Counted from the first letter of the stretch, positions 6,621 through 13,935 are shown. The stretch is DNA of 15,927 nt from SAR324 cluster bacterium (GCA_002401295.1 NVSR01000005.1:22195-38121), one strand, 5' to 3'. The notes: generated by a model from the letters alone, not told the origin. Made by a program: numbers and translations.

Positions 6621-8843
6621 CTAGGTTAAAATACTGGAAGCATTTGCGGTAATAGTTAAAGCCTGGAAGGCACACTTTCCGCAATATCCCTTGGTTTCAA
6701 TTAAATACTTAATGGTTTCATTCAAATGTTCTTGCTCTTTCACATGAACATTCGCAGCGCTGGTTCCACTCTTGATCCAACCCAATAATTTCATATTCTC
6801 ACTTGCTTTGAACTCATTTTCAAACACATACTTTTTGATCGCACTTTGGTATGAAGGTTCATCCGAAAGAAGCACCGCATAGTTCACACTGGCGATGGCA
6901 TCACTCAATTCCTTGCGAAAAACATCACGATCCGGAATGCCCAGATATTGTTCAATGGACTGCATGAATTTTTCATCGGGCTGTACATCCATCTGAGTGA
7001 CGTCATGTTTGACTTTTGAGCTGTGCGCATAGGCTCGTACATGATCGGTGTATTTTTTCCAGGTTGTTTCAATCACTGAGTCATCACGAAGAATAGCGCT
7101 ATAAACATCACTGGCAATCTGACCGAAAATCCAATTTTTTGCTTGGGGAGTGATCTTATCCACATAATGTCCCAGCTTGGTTTTCTGCGTGGCCAGATGG
7201 TCTTTCAAGGCATTTTCCAAGCGAATATAGAGATCCAGTGGGGTGACACAAGGGTTCTGCAAGGCCACGGAGGTTAGCATGGCATGCTCCCCTGATTCCT
7301 CTTTCAACCGCTGGATATTCGCTGCGTATTCGCTGATCTGAAAATGTTCGGTGTATTCAATTACGTTTTGAATAAAACGAGGATCCAAACCAAAAGTTCC
7401 TTCCGAAGGTTTCACAAACTCAAACTCCTCAAGAACCATCTTCGCCATGTTGTTATCCACTCCACTATCCGCTCGTCCGGCATAAATTAAAGCTTTTTGT
7501 AAGAGTGACAGATTTTCATTCTGCTTGGAGTCATATAAGCGAGACATCACTGTCACTAAGCTCAAAAAGGAGAGACTGTGGGGAGCCACATGAGCCACAT
7601 GTTTTTTGGACTTTTTCCAGTTCCTTCGTTCATTGGAATAGGTAAAAGCGTATATTTCTTCTTCCTGTTTATAATCCACTGAAAGCGGCATCTCAATGAA
7701 AGTAGTCCGGGAACGAAGGGCTTCAAAGGTCGCATTTGCCATGAACATATTAAACTCATGAAAGTTTGTATGCCCAATAATCACCCCATTGAAGGGAATT
7801 GGCGGCTGTCCTTCCGGCTTGAAGAAACGATCCTGTGTAGCAAACAACAATTCATAGAGAAATTTGTCGGATAGCTTTAAGATTTCATGAATCTCCACAA
7901 ATCCATTGGCTCCCGCACAAAGCTCACCTTTATAATCATGAACTAATGGATGGGATTCACTGCCAAAACGAGGCAATAAGCTGTAATCGATATTCCCCAC
8001 CAAAGAACCGGCTTCCTGGCTTTTCTCATCCCTTGGCGTGTAGGATCCAATACCAGACTTAGTGTGGGCGTCAAAAACCATCCGTTTCACACGAAGATAG
8101 GGAATCAGTTCAGGAAAGGTTAGCTTCTTATCCTTCATGAACTCTTTCAGCACATGATCGGCGTAGGGAGAAATTTTTCCCGAGATCTGAACTCTGAAAT
8201 CATGATCATAATGAGGATGTTTTTCCAACCACTTGCTGATCGCATCCTGATCAATGGATTGGGTTAGCGAGAGGGCAAACTCTTCTCGAATCTCTTCAGG
8301 AATAACCTGTAAAGGCCGTTCAAAAAGAGGGGCAGGCAAGTAGTAGATATTCCCCTCTTGAAATAAAGCCTTTTCCTTCAACTTTTCATCCAGAGTCGGT
8401 AACAGAAGATAATAAGTTTTACCCTCCTCTGATTTAGAGTATTGATTCAAAGCCAATTTAATGCCATCCATGGACCTCGACTTCGCTGACCCTGGCGGGC
8501 CCAAAAGGATCCAAAGCCGCTTCGAAGCCTCCAATCCACGACTGGCATTATGGATTTTTTCAATCAGATTTTCCTTCGCTTTTTGCTGCCCAAAAACAAC
8601 TGATTCACCGACTAAACTAGGCTCTTGAAAAAAACGGTAGGTATGTTTGACGGGCTTACCTGCGATCATAGATCGCTCCACACCCTGTGACAATACCATA
8701 TCATGCAGCAGCTGCGTAGAGTTCCTGGTGATCCAAGGTTCCTTGCGAATCAAACTCAAGTAGCTTTCAAAACGAATAACTTCTTCAATAGCCCGATCTT
8801 TTTTTAAAGACTTATCGAGCAATTCTCTCAGTATTTTTTCCAT
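6621..8843 (-). CDS. prkA: PrkA/YeaG family AAA+ serine protein kinase
   Basis: This 740-residue protein is the first gene of the operon. PrkA (YeaG) proteins combine an N-terminal AAA+ domain (PF08298) with a C-terminal kinase-like domain (PF06798), and act in starvation, stationary phase or sporulation responses. Seen here are VVFGQQKAKENL (82-93), Walker A GPPGSAKS (115-122), and the diagnostic block YTPRDEKSQEAGSLVGNIDYSLL (268-290). Next come GELCAGANGFVEIHEI (306-321, the Walker B region, as in E. coli GLCRANQGLMEFVEM), PFNGVIIGHTNFHEF (350-364, sensor 1) and ALRSRTTFIEMP (375-386). The C-terminus contains GYCGKCA (719-725), a C-x2-C not needed for the kinase fold. It is about 100 residues longer than E. 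coli YeaG. Start choice is supported by AAGGGG just upstream of the ATG at 8843. The yeaH gene begins 31 bp after its stop. Confidence 0.93.
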   Translation of the reverse strand: MEKILRELLDKSLKKDRAIEEVIRFESYLSLIRKEPWITRNSTQLLHDMVLSQGVERSMIAGKPVKHTYRFFQEPSLVGESVVFGQQKAKENLIEKIHNASRGLEASKRLWILLGPPGSAKSRSMDGIKLALNQYSKSEEGKTYYLLLPTLDEKLKEKALFQEGNIYYLPAPLFERPLQVIPEEIREEFALSLTQSIDQDAISKWLEKHPHYDHDFRVQISGKISPYADHVLKEFMKDKKLTFPELIPYLRVKRMVFDAHTKSGIGSYTPRDEKSQEAGSLVGNIDYSLLPRFGSESHPLVHDYKGELCAGANGFVEIHEILKLSDKFLYELLFATQDRFFKPEGQPPIPFNGVIIGHTNFHEFNMFMANATFEALRSRTTFIEMPLSVDYKQEEEIYAFTYSNERRNWKKSKKHVAHVAPHSLSFLSLVTVMSRLYDSKQNENLSLLQKALIYAGRADSGVDNNMAKMVLEEFEFVKPSEGTFGLDPRFIQNVIEYTEHFQISEYAANIQRLKEESGEHAMLTSVALQNPCVTPLDLYIRLENALKDHLATQKTKLGHYVDKITPQAKNWIFGQIASDVYSAILRDDSVIETTWKKYTDHVRAYAHSSKVKHDVTQMDVQPDEKFMQSIEQYLGIPDRDVFRKELSDAIASVNYAVLLSDEPSYQSAIKKYVFENEFKASENMKLLGWIKSGTSAANVHVKEQEHLNETIKYLIETKGYCGKCAFQALTITANASSILT

Positions 8844-8860
8844 TACACCCCTTGTTTACG

Positions 8861-8874
8861 TGTAACTTATTGAA
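8861..8874 (-). promoter_or_regulatory. Weak RstA-box-like site in the prkA leader
   Basis: On the minus strand this reads TTCAATAAGTTACA, matching 9 of 12 defined bases of the E. coli RstA box (TACATNTNGTTACA), including the whole GTTACA half. It lies between the candidate prkA -10 and the start codon. The match is moderate and the region is AT-rich, so chance is quite possible. Confidence 0.25.
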
Positions 8875-8905
8875 TTAACCTAATAAATATCCATTCTTTT
8901 TTCTC

Positions 8906-8911
8906 ATTATA
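8906..8911 (-). promoter_or_regulatory. Candidate -10 element for the prkA operon
   Basis: The minus strand carries a perfect TATAAT here, about 62 bases before the prkA ATG, implying a leader of about 55 nt. The expected -35 region (near 8928-8935) has no good TTGACA match, so activator help or an alternative sigma factor is plausible. E. coli yeaGH is known to depend on RpoS and sigma-54; I found no convincing sigma-54 site here. Confidence 0.35.
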
Positions 8912-9065
8912 TCTTCTTTTTAAAATAAAAAGACAGAAAAAAAGAAAATGGAATTTCCCTGAAAGTATGTTTTTCTAATTACTTCCACGTTTCTTCGACT
9001 ATTAATCACACCAGTTTTTGGCACTCAGCAGTATTTTAACGCTAGAGCAATTGAGGGAATGCGGT

Positions 9066-9079
9066 TACGAATTGTTACA
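9066..9079 (+). promoter_or_regulatory. RstA-box-like site upstream of the RstA-like regulator gene
   Basis: TACGAATTGTTACA matches 10 of the 12 defined bases of the E. coli RstA box TACATNTNGTTACA. It lies about 200 bp upstream of the regulator's candidate promoter and about 155 bp upstream of the prkA -10. The encoded regulator at 9364 is RstA-like in its DNA-binding domain, which makes the match more meaningful than a random one. Binding is inference. Confidence 0.35.
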
Positions 9080-9116
9080 CTTTCTTACTTTCTATTCATG
9101 TTTTTTCTGAATTATT

Positions 9117-9182
9117 TTTATAAGATTGAACCACGAAGAACACAAAGGGCACGTTTATAAGATTGAACCATGAAGAACACAA
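9117..9182 (+). repeat. Tandem 29-bp direct repeat (period 37 bp)
   Basis: The 29-base unit starting TTTATAAGATTGAACCA occurs at 9117-9145 and again at 9154-9182, with one mismatch (C at 9134, T at 9171). The two copies are separated by 8 bases (AGGGCACG). Both contain the GAACCAYGAAGAACACAA core, which in one frame reads N-H-E-E-H-K. From memory, such AACCACGAAG-ACACGAAG strings are common in environmental bacterial genomes ahead of GxxExxY-family genes. Confidence 0.8.
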
Positions 9183-9252
9183 GGAACATGAAGAAGAGGA
9201 ATTAAAGCAGTTATCTAAGCAAATATTTCAGGCATTGCTTGAAAAAATTTGA
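9163..9252 (+). pseudogene. Short NHEEHKEHEEEEL reading frame, possible remnant of a GxxExxY-type gene
   Basis: From a TTG at 9163 the frame is open for 29 codons to the TGA at 9250-9252. It begins L-N-H-E-E-H-K-E-H-E-E-E-E-L, continues K-Q-L-S-K-Q-I-F-Q-A-L-L and ends E-K-I. N-termini such as M-N-H-E-E-H-x-x-H-E followed by an amphipathic helix are typical, from memory, of GxxExxY-family small proteins, about 120-130 residues. The diagnostic GxxExxY core is absent, so this would be only a truncated N-terminal remnant. No Shine-Dalgarno is evident. It may also be a chance frame through the repeat. Confidence 0.35.
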
Positions 9253-9261
9253 AGTGATACT

Positions 9262-9290
9262 TTGAATAAAAATCAGTAGTTCGCTATAAC
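9262..9290 (+). promoter_or_regulatory. Sigma-70-type promoter for the response-regulator gene
   Basis: TTGAAT (9262-9267) and TATAAC (9285-9290) are separated by exactly 17 bp, matching the -35/-10 consensus in 4 of 6 and 5 of 6 bases. Transcription would start near 9297, about 67 bases before the ATG at 9364. Confidence 0.55.
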
Positions 9291-9363
9291 CTTGGCTAGC
9301 TTGCAGATTAGGGATGAACTTTAAAAAGCCAACATAATTAAAAATTTATCATGTCTGAGGCCA

Positions 9364-10050
9364 ATGAAAGCAACGATCTTGATTATTGATGATGATGAAA
9401 AACTGAATGAACTGCTACAAGACTACTTAGGAAGTTTTGGTTACCAAGTATTATCAGCCATCCACCCTGAAGAGGGCTTTACTCTGCTGCAGAGACATAC
9501 TCCAGAGTTGATTATCCTGGATGTAATGCTACCGGATATGGATGGTTTTGAAATTTGTAAAAAAATCCGCCAAGATTCAGAAGTGCCAATCATTATGTTA
9601 ACAGCTCGTGGAGACCTTACGGATCGAGTGGTAGGCTTGGAACTGGGGGCTGATGATTACTTGGCAAAGCCCTTTGAACCCAGAGAACTGGTAGCCAGAA
9701 TCCAATCTGTTTTGCGCCGTAGTGGGGAAAAAAAATCATCTCCTGTGCTGCATTTCGGGCCATTGTCCATCAACTTTAACAATCATGAGGTTACATTAGA
9801 GCAACAACTGGTGGACCTCACTTCGGCAGAATATGAGTTACTGACGCTTTTCACCCAAAATGCTGGCATAGCGCTCAGTCGTGATCGTATCATGGAAGAA
9901 GTTCGAGGTATCGAATGGGAATCCTTCAATCGCTCTGTTGATGTTCTTGTCAGCCGCCTTCGACATAAATTGAATGATGACCCCAAACATCCAACCTACT
10001 TGAAGACAATCTGGGGGACAGGATATCTTTTTTTACAGAAACAGACTTGA
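9364..10050 (+). CDS. OmpR/PhoB-family response regulator, RstA-like
   Basis: The protein has 228 residues, the normal size for this family. The receiver domain (1-120) has the acidic pocket D9-D10-D11, phospho-acceptor D53 in LIILDVMLPDMDG, T80 and K102 in AKPFEPRE. The winged-helix DNA-binding domain (about 128-225) shows LTSAEYELL (152-160), RDRIMEEVRG (173-182), RSVDVLVSRLRHKL (190-203) and the wing IWGTGYLF (216-223). FNRSVDV and LHFGPLSI closely resemble E. coli RstA (LDRSVDV, LHFGTLTI), and CpxR-like regulators are next best. The start is set by the receiver N-terminus MKATILIIDDD; a GAGG lies close upstream. The histidine kinase at 10178 is the obvious partner. It probably regulates its own operon and perhaps the divergent prkA operon, given RstA-box-like sites between them (inference). 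Confidence 0.93.
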   Translation: MKATILIIDDDEKLNELLQDYLGSFGYQVLSAIHPEEGFTLLQRHTPELIILDVMLPDMDGFEICKKIRQDSEVPIIMLTARGDLTDRVVGLELGADDYLAKPFEPRELVARIQSVLRRSGEKKSSPVLHFGPLSINFNNHEVTLEQQLVDLTSAEYELLTLFTQNAGIALSRDRIMEEVRGIEWESFNRSVDVLVSRLRHKLNDDPKHPTYLKTIWGTGYLFLQKQT

Positions 10051-10067
10051 TGTCATGTTTGCTGTAA
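10033..10067 (+). other. Long bulged hairpin spanning the regulator's stop codon
   Basis: TTACAG-AAACA-GAC (10033-10046) pairs with GTC-a-TGTTT-g-CTGTAA (10052-10067): 14 base pairs with two single-base bulges and a 5-base TTGAT loop. The TGA stop (10048-10050) is in the loop. A run of seven T precedes the hairpin (10028-10034), but no T-run follows it, so it does not look like an intrinsic terminator for the rightward transcript. It may be an mRNA processing or stability element between regulator and kinase. Confidence 0.5.
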
Positions 10068-10097
10068 TGATGAGCGCTCCCCAAAATTCTTATTCGA

Positions 10098-10144
10098 TCC
10101 TCAATATTCTACAGAGTTCACTCAATTTGAGGAGCAGTCCTCAA
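10098..10144 (+). repeat. Three-copy TCCTCAA / TTGAGGA / TCCTCAA inverted repeat set
   Basis: TCCTCAA occurs at 10098-10104 and 10138-10144, with its reverse complement TTGAGGA between them at 10127-10133. The middle copy can pair perfectly with either flank; with the downstream one it forms a 7-bp stem with a 4-base GCAG loop. Such mutually exclusive stems are the layout of an attenuator or operator. The set lies just upstream of the AGAGGAG ribosome binding site (10165-10171) of the kinase gene. Function is unknown. Confidence 0.5.
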
Positions 10145-10177
10145 TTCCACCTCCCTGCACTATAAGAGGAGAACCAC

Positions 10178-11530
10178 ATGATCCAATGGTTCCGGAATCG
10201 ATCCATTTTTCTAAAAGTATTTATTGTTATTCTCCTTAGCGCACTATTCGTTAACCTTGTGGTTGGAGCTATTTTTTCCTGGTTATTTCGACCACCTAAA
10301 ACAAACTATCATCAGATTCTACAAGGATTTACAACATATCTGGTCGAAGATTTATTGCAGAATCCGACACAGCAAAAAGGAGAAATACTGAGTCAGAATT
10401 TGGGGATTCAGATCCGTTTCGAAAATAATAAAATTGCATGGTCGACCTCTGCTATTATTCCTCCCTTAAAAATATTGAAGAAAGCACCAAATTTTTTCCG
10501 CTCCCATTCAAAAAGAGAGAGAACCCTGCCTTCTTTTCAGAAAGAATTGAATATCCGTAAGTATCAAAATCGTATTTTTCTTATTCTTCCCCATGGAGAA
10601 AATACCATCATCATCACTCCACAGTTTTCTTTTCCACGCACCTTGAATTGGTGGCTTCTAATTATCCTCTTGATAGTAAGTTTAATATTTCTTTTGAGCT
10701 ATTTAGCTTTAAGAAGGATGTTTTTTCCCATTCAACAGCTCACCGAAGGGGTGAAGCAGGTAGGACAGGGAAAATTTGAATTAGTATTGCCTTCCAAAAA
10801 TATGGATGAGCTAGGCAAATTAACTCAAGCCTTCAATAATATGACCAGGAAAGTACGGGAGTTACTGCAAAGTAAGGAACAGTTGCTACTCGACGTCAGT
10901 CATGAACTACGTTCTCCTCTGACTCGTATGAAGGTAGCACTGGAATTTTTGCCGGAGAGCAAGAGCAAAAAAAATATTGCAGAAGACCTGAACATCATGC
11001 AGCAGATGCTGACTGAATTGCTAGAATCAGCTCGTTTGGATAGTCAATATGGAGGGTTACAACTACAGGAGGAAAACTTGACACCCCTGATCCGACAATG
11101 TCTAAAAAAATATGAGGGCCGAACTCCCGGTATTAAAGTCTCTTTACCCAATAGTCCTCTATTACTCTGCCTGGATGCTTCCAGAATTCAGATCGTATTC
11201 AATAATCTTTTGGAAAACGCACTCAAGTATTCTTCAAATAGCTCCCAACCTGTGGAGTTTCAGGTAGAGAAAATGGAAACGAAACTGCAGATCAGTATTC
11301 AAGATTTTGGGGTGGGCATTCCCCAAAAACACCAGCCTTTCGTTTTCGATCCGTTCTATCGTGTAGATAAGTCCCGATCAAAAAAAACAGGTGGCTATGG
11401 TTTAGGATTGAGTCTCTGTAGAAAAATCATTCATGCTCATCAAGGCTCCATTGATCTTGATGGAAGTGTCCGGGAGGGGACCAAGGTGGTCATTCAACTC
11501 CCTTTGCTCGAATCACTCCACAGCAGCTAA
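10178..11530 (+). CDS. Two-membrane-segment sensor histidine kinase, RstB/CpxA-like
   Basis: The protein has 450 residues. A first membrane segment (about 12-37) and a second (about 157-178) bracket a periplasmic sensor region of about 120 residues rich in basic and aromatic residues. HAMP follows (about 179-232, with FFPIQQL and DELGKLTQAFNNM). Next is the HisKA dimerisation domain with phospho-acceptor H242 in DVSHELRSPLTR. The catalytic domain shows the N box NNLLENALKYS (342-352), G1 DFGVGIP (376-382), the F box FVFDPFYRVD (388-397) and G2 GGYGLGLSL (405-413). All catalytic motifs are intact. The start is supported by AGAGGAG six bases upstream. It follows the response regulator by 127 bp and most likely phosphorylates it at D53. 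The last four bases overlap the convergent PAS kinase gene. Confidence 0.93.
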   Translation: MIQWFRNRSIFLKVFIVILLSALFVNLVVGAIFSWLFRPPKTNYHQILQGFTTYLVEDLLQNPTQQKGEILSQNLGIQIRFENNKIAWSTSAIIPPLKILKKAPNFFRSHSKRERTLPSFQKELNIRKYQNRIFLILPHGENTIIITPQFSFPRTLNWWLLIILLIVSLIFLLSYLALRRMFFPIQQLTEGVKQVGQGKFELVLPSKNMDELGKLTQAFNNMTRKVRELLQSKEQLLLDVSHELRSPLTRMKVALEFLPESKSKKNIAEDLNIMQQMLTELLESARLDSQYGGLQLQEENLTPLIRQCLKKYEGRTPGIKVSLPNSPLLLCLDASRIQIVFNNLLENALKYSSNSSQPVEFQVEKMETKLQISIQDFGVGIPQKHQPFVFDPFYRVDKSRSKKTGGYGLGLSLCRKIIHAHQGSIDLDGSVREGTKVVIQLPLLESLHSS

Positions 11531-13935
11531 CCGGCAAGGTCTCTCGGATAACTACTTTCCACCTGATAGGGTACGGAAAAACAGAACATACCACCTGTGG
11601 AAGAACTCTCTGCCCAAATCTGTCCCTGGTGAGCATCTATAATCCCCCTGGAGATAGAGAGTCCTAAGCCGGTACCTTTAATTTCATTCCCTTTCCGTGT
11701 TATTTGAGTAAATTTTTGGAAAATATGCTCTAAAAATTCTTCTTCAATACCAGGGCCTTGGTCCTTCACAGACACAATAAAGCATTCCGGTCCCTGATGC
11801 ACCTCCACTTGAATCCGGCTATAGGCAGGAGTAAACTTCACTGCATTCCCCAAAAGATTGATGACAACCTGCGTGATGCGATCCTCATCCCCAAAAAAGA
11901 AACAGTCCTTCGAGTCATAAGCAATGTTAATTTCCTTTACCCTGCTAAGTCCCTGGATAGATTCTATCGCTCGACGAATGGAAACATCCAAATTCACTCT
12001 TTCAAGCTTGATATCTAAATTACCCGTGGAAAGACAGGAGAGGTCCAGAATATTTTCAATTAACAAGGTCAAACGCTCTGCTTCTTCTACGATGATTTCG
12101 GTAAAATGCCGGTTCTGTTCTGGTGGCAAGTCACAATCAATCATGGCCTCGGCATAACCCAGGATAGAAGCTAGGGGGGTTCTCAACTCATGAGAGACCG
12201 TAGCGATAAAACCATCTTTGAGTTGATCCAGACTTTTCAACTCTTCATTCACTTTTTCCAAACATTGATTGATATTGCTCAGCTCCGCAGTTCTTCCCTC
12301 CACCAACTCTTCCAGATGGTCGTGTTGATGTTTCAATTCACGTTCCGCCTTTTTCCGCTTGGTAATATCAATGAAGGAAACCATCAGACAAACGGATTGT
12401 TCCTGCTCATCCTGAACTGTATTGATCGATAATAAAATATCTAAGATTTCCGTTTTACCTCTACCGACCCTCAATTCTCCAATCCAACTCCTTTCCTTCA
12501 AGACATGTTCAAAAATCCGGAGATTTTTTTTATTGATCTTCCAAAATGTCTGGAGCCTTTTGCCTATAATATCATCTTCCGTACACTGCCACTGCTTTAA
12601 GAAAGCTTCATTGACATAAGTGATCCTCCCGCTTAAATCCGCAATTGCAATCGCATTAATCGAGCAGGCAATTGCTTGATCCTTGACTCGAAGCGCTCCT
12701 TGCGCCTTATTCAAATCCGTTACATCACTCACCACTCCTATCAAACCGCCAATAGAACCATCTGCATTTTTAAATAAAGCTTTTTGAAAGATAATATCAT
12801 GTACGCTACCATCCGCGTATTTCATCTTGTCTTCATACTGCTGGGTCCCACCTTCAGCGAAGAGCTCATCATCCAACTCTTTATATCTGTCCGCCTGAAG
12901 TTCTGATGCTATATTAAAGGCAGTCTTACCAATAATTTCTCCATGGGACAGCCCATGATTACTACTAAAAGTTCGATTGCATCCGATATAAACTCCTTGA
13001 TTATTCTTATAAAAAATCGGCATGGGAATCGCGTCAATCAGCTCTTGCAGAAAATTCAGGTGCTCTCTCAATTTTGCCTGAGTATGCAGGTTCTCGTCAG
13101 CTCTACGCTTTAGATCAAGATTTAACCGCTGCAGTTCCTGCTCATAGAGCTTGTGGTGAGTAATATCCTCTTTAACGGCGAGAAAACTGGTGATTTGTCC
13201 TCCTTGATCCACAATGGGAGAAATGGAGGCTATTTCCCAATAGCTCTCTCCAGACTTCGTTTTGTTATGAAATTCACCAACCCATTGCTTGCCCTGAGTA
13301 ATGGTTTTCCATAGATCTTGATAAAAAGCATTATCTTGGTCCCCAAATTTTAAAATATTGGGCTTCTGGTGATAAGCCTCCTCCTGACTATAGCCCGTCT
13401 GCTCCGTAAACTTGGGATTAACATATTCAATCAGCCCCTCAGTATTTGTAATTACCATTGCAGAAGAGCTCTGTTCCACCGCATAAGAAAAACGTAATAA
13501 CTTCTGCACAGTTTCTTGGTGCCGCTCGGACTCCCGAACTAGTTTTTGCTTGATTTTTGATAACCTGACGAGTAGCCACAAAATAATTGCTGACAAACAG
13601 ATGGAAGTTAGGGAGAAAAAATAGACCTTACCAACTGCAAACTCTATAGTCTCGCTGGAAGTAGACTTAGAATCTATGGAAAAGGCTCTGTCTTTGCTAC
13701 TATTTGAGACTATATTCAACTCTACCCCTACCAAACTTGGTATAGTGGGGAAAAGCTTTCGAAGCTTTTTAAGAAAGCTATTTTCTCCTGTTAAACCTCG
13801 CTCGGGGGGCAACAGCTGACTAAGATTATAATCATTCAAAATAACTGGAGAAAAAGCTTTAGGAAACTCTACAGCAAGCAGGCAAGAAGACGTAATGTAA
13901 ATGATAAAACAAGTAACAATCAAAGTACGTTTCAT
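11527..13935 (-). CDS. Membrane-bound sensor histidine kinase with three PAS regions
   Basis: The protein has 802 residues. It has an N-terminal signal-like hydrophobic segment (about 4-21), a short periplasmic region (22-100) and one membrane helix (about 103-124). Three PAS-type regions follow: about 145-265 (ending FLAVKEDITHHK, a PAC signature), 290-412 (ending LIGVVSDVTDLNKAQ) and 415-532 (ending VSFIDITKRKKAE). A coiled-coil linker (about 533-575) leads to HisKA with H582 in ATVSHELRTPLASILG. The ATPase domain has N693/N696 in VINLLGNAVKF, DQGPGIEEE (725-733), FQKFTQ (739-744) and KGTGLGLSIS (753-762), all intact. No receiver domain is attached and no regulator is adjacent in the same direction, so its partner is unknown; the REC-REC kinase transcribed divergently from 14379 is a candidate. 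No clear Shine-Dalgarno precedes the ATG at 13935, but the signal-like N-terminus supports it. The PAS ligands cannot be told from sequence. Confidence 0.92.
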   Translation of the reverse strand: MKRTLIVTCFIIYITSSCLLAVEFPKAFSPVILNDYNLSQLLPPERGLTGENSFLKKLRKLFPTIPSLVGVELNIVSNSSKDRAFSIDSKSTSSETIEFAVGKVYFFSLTSICLSAIILWLLVRLSKIKQKLVRESERHQETVQKLLRFSYAVEQSSSAMVITNTEGLIEYVNPKFTEQTGYSQEEAYHQKPNILKFGDQDNAFYQDLWKTITQGKQWVGEFHNKTKSGESYWEIASISPIVDQGGQITSFLAVKEDITHHKLYEQELQRLNLDLKRRADENLHTQAKLREHLNFLQELIDAIPMPIFYKNNQGVYIGCNRTFSSNHGLSHGEIIGKTAFNIASELQADRYKELDDELFAEGGTQQYEDKMKYADGSVHDIIFQKALFKNADGSIGGLIGVVSDVTDLNKAQGALRVKDQAIACSINAIAIADLSGRITYVNEAFLKQWQCTEDDIIGKRLQTFWKINKKNLRIFEHVLKERSWIGELRVGRGKTEILDILLSINTVQDEQEQSVCLMVSFIDITKRKKAERELKHQHDHLEELVEGRTAELSNINQCLEKVNEELKSLDQLKDGFIATVSHELRTPLASILGYAEAMIDCDLPPEQNRHFTEIIVEEAERLTLLIENILDLSCLSTGNLDIKLERVNLDVSIRRAIESIQGLSRVKEINIAYDSKDCFFFGDEDRITQVVINLLGNAVKFTPAYSRIQVEVHQGPECFIVSVKDQGPGIEEEFLEHIFQKFTQITRKGNEIKGTGLGLSISRGIIDAHQGQIWAESSSTGGMFCFSVPYQVESSYPRDLAG

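Larger units (their letters stand above)
8844..9363. other. Divergent AT-rich control region between prkA operon and response regulator
   Basis: This 520-bp stretch has no full-length gene. It is AT-rich with A/T tracts around 8890-8950. It must carry the promoters of the leftward prkA operon and the rightward response-regulator gene. Listed separately are a TATAAT-type -10 facing prkA, a well-spaced promoter facing the regulator, two sequences resembling the RstA box, a tandem 29-bp repeat and a short NHEEH-type reading frame. Between 8950 and 9060 I see nothing specific. Confidence 0.7.

Noticed and set aside
9018..9026. TTGGCACTC resembling a CIRCE half-site
   Set aside because: The second inverted half GAGTGCTAA is absent nine bases downstream.
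9019..9033. TGGCAC resembling a sigma-54 -24 element
   Set aside because: No TTGC follows at the required distance, and it points toward the regulator rather than prkA.
9351..9363. ATG at 9351 as an alternative start of the response regulator
   Set aside because: It is out of frame (13 bases before the real ATG) and its frame stops after a few codons.
10072..10079. Palindrome GAGCGCTC after the response regulator
   Set aside because: An isolated 8-bp palindrome is expected by chance and has no T-run or paired copy.
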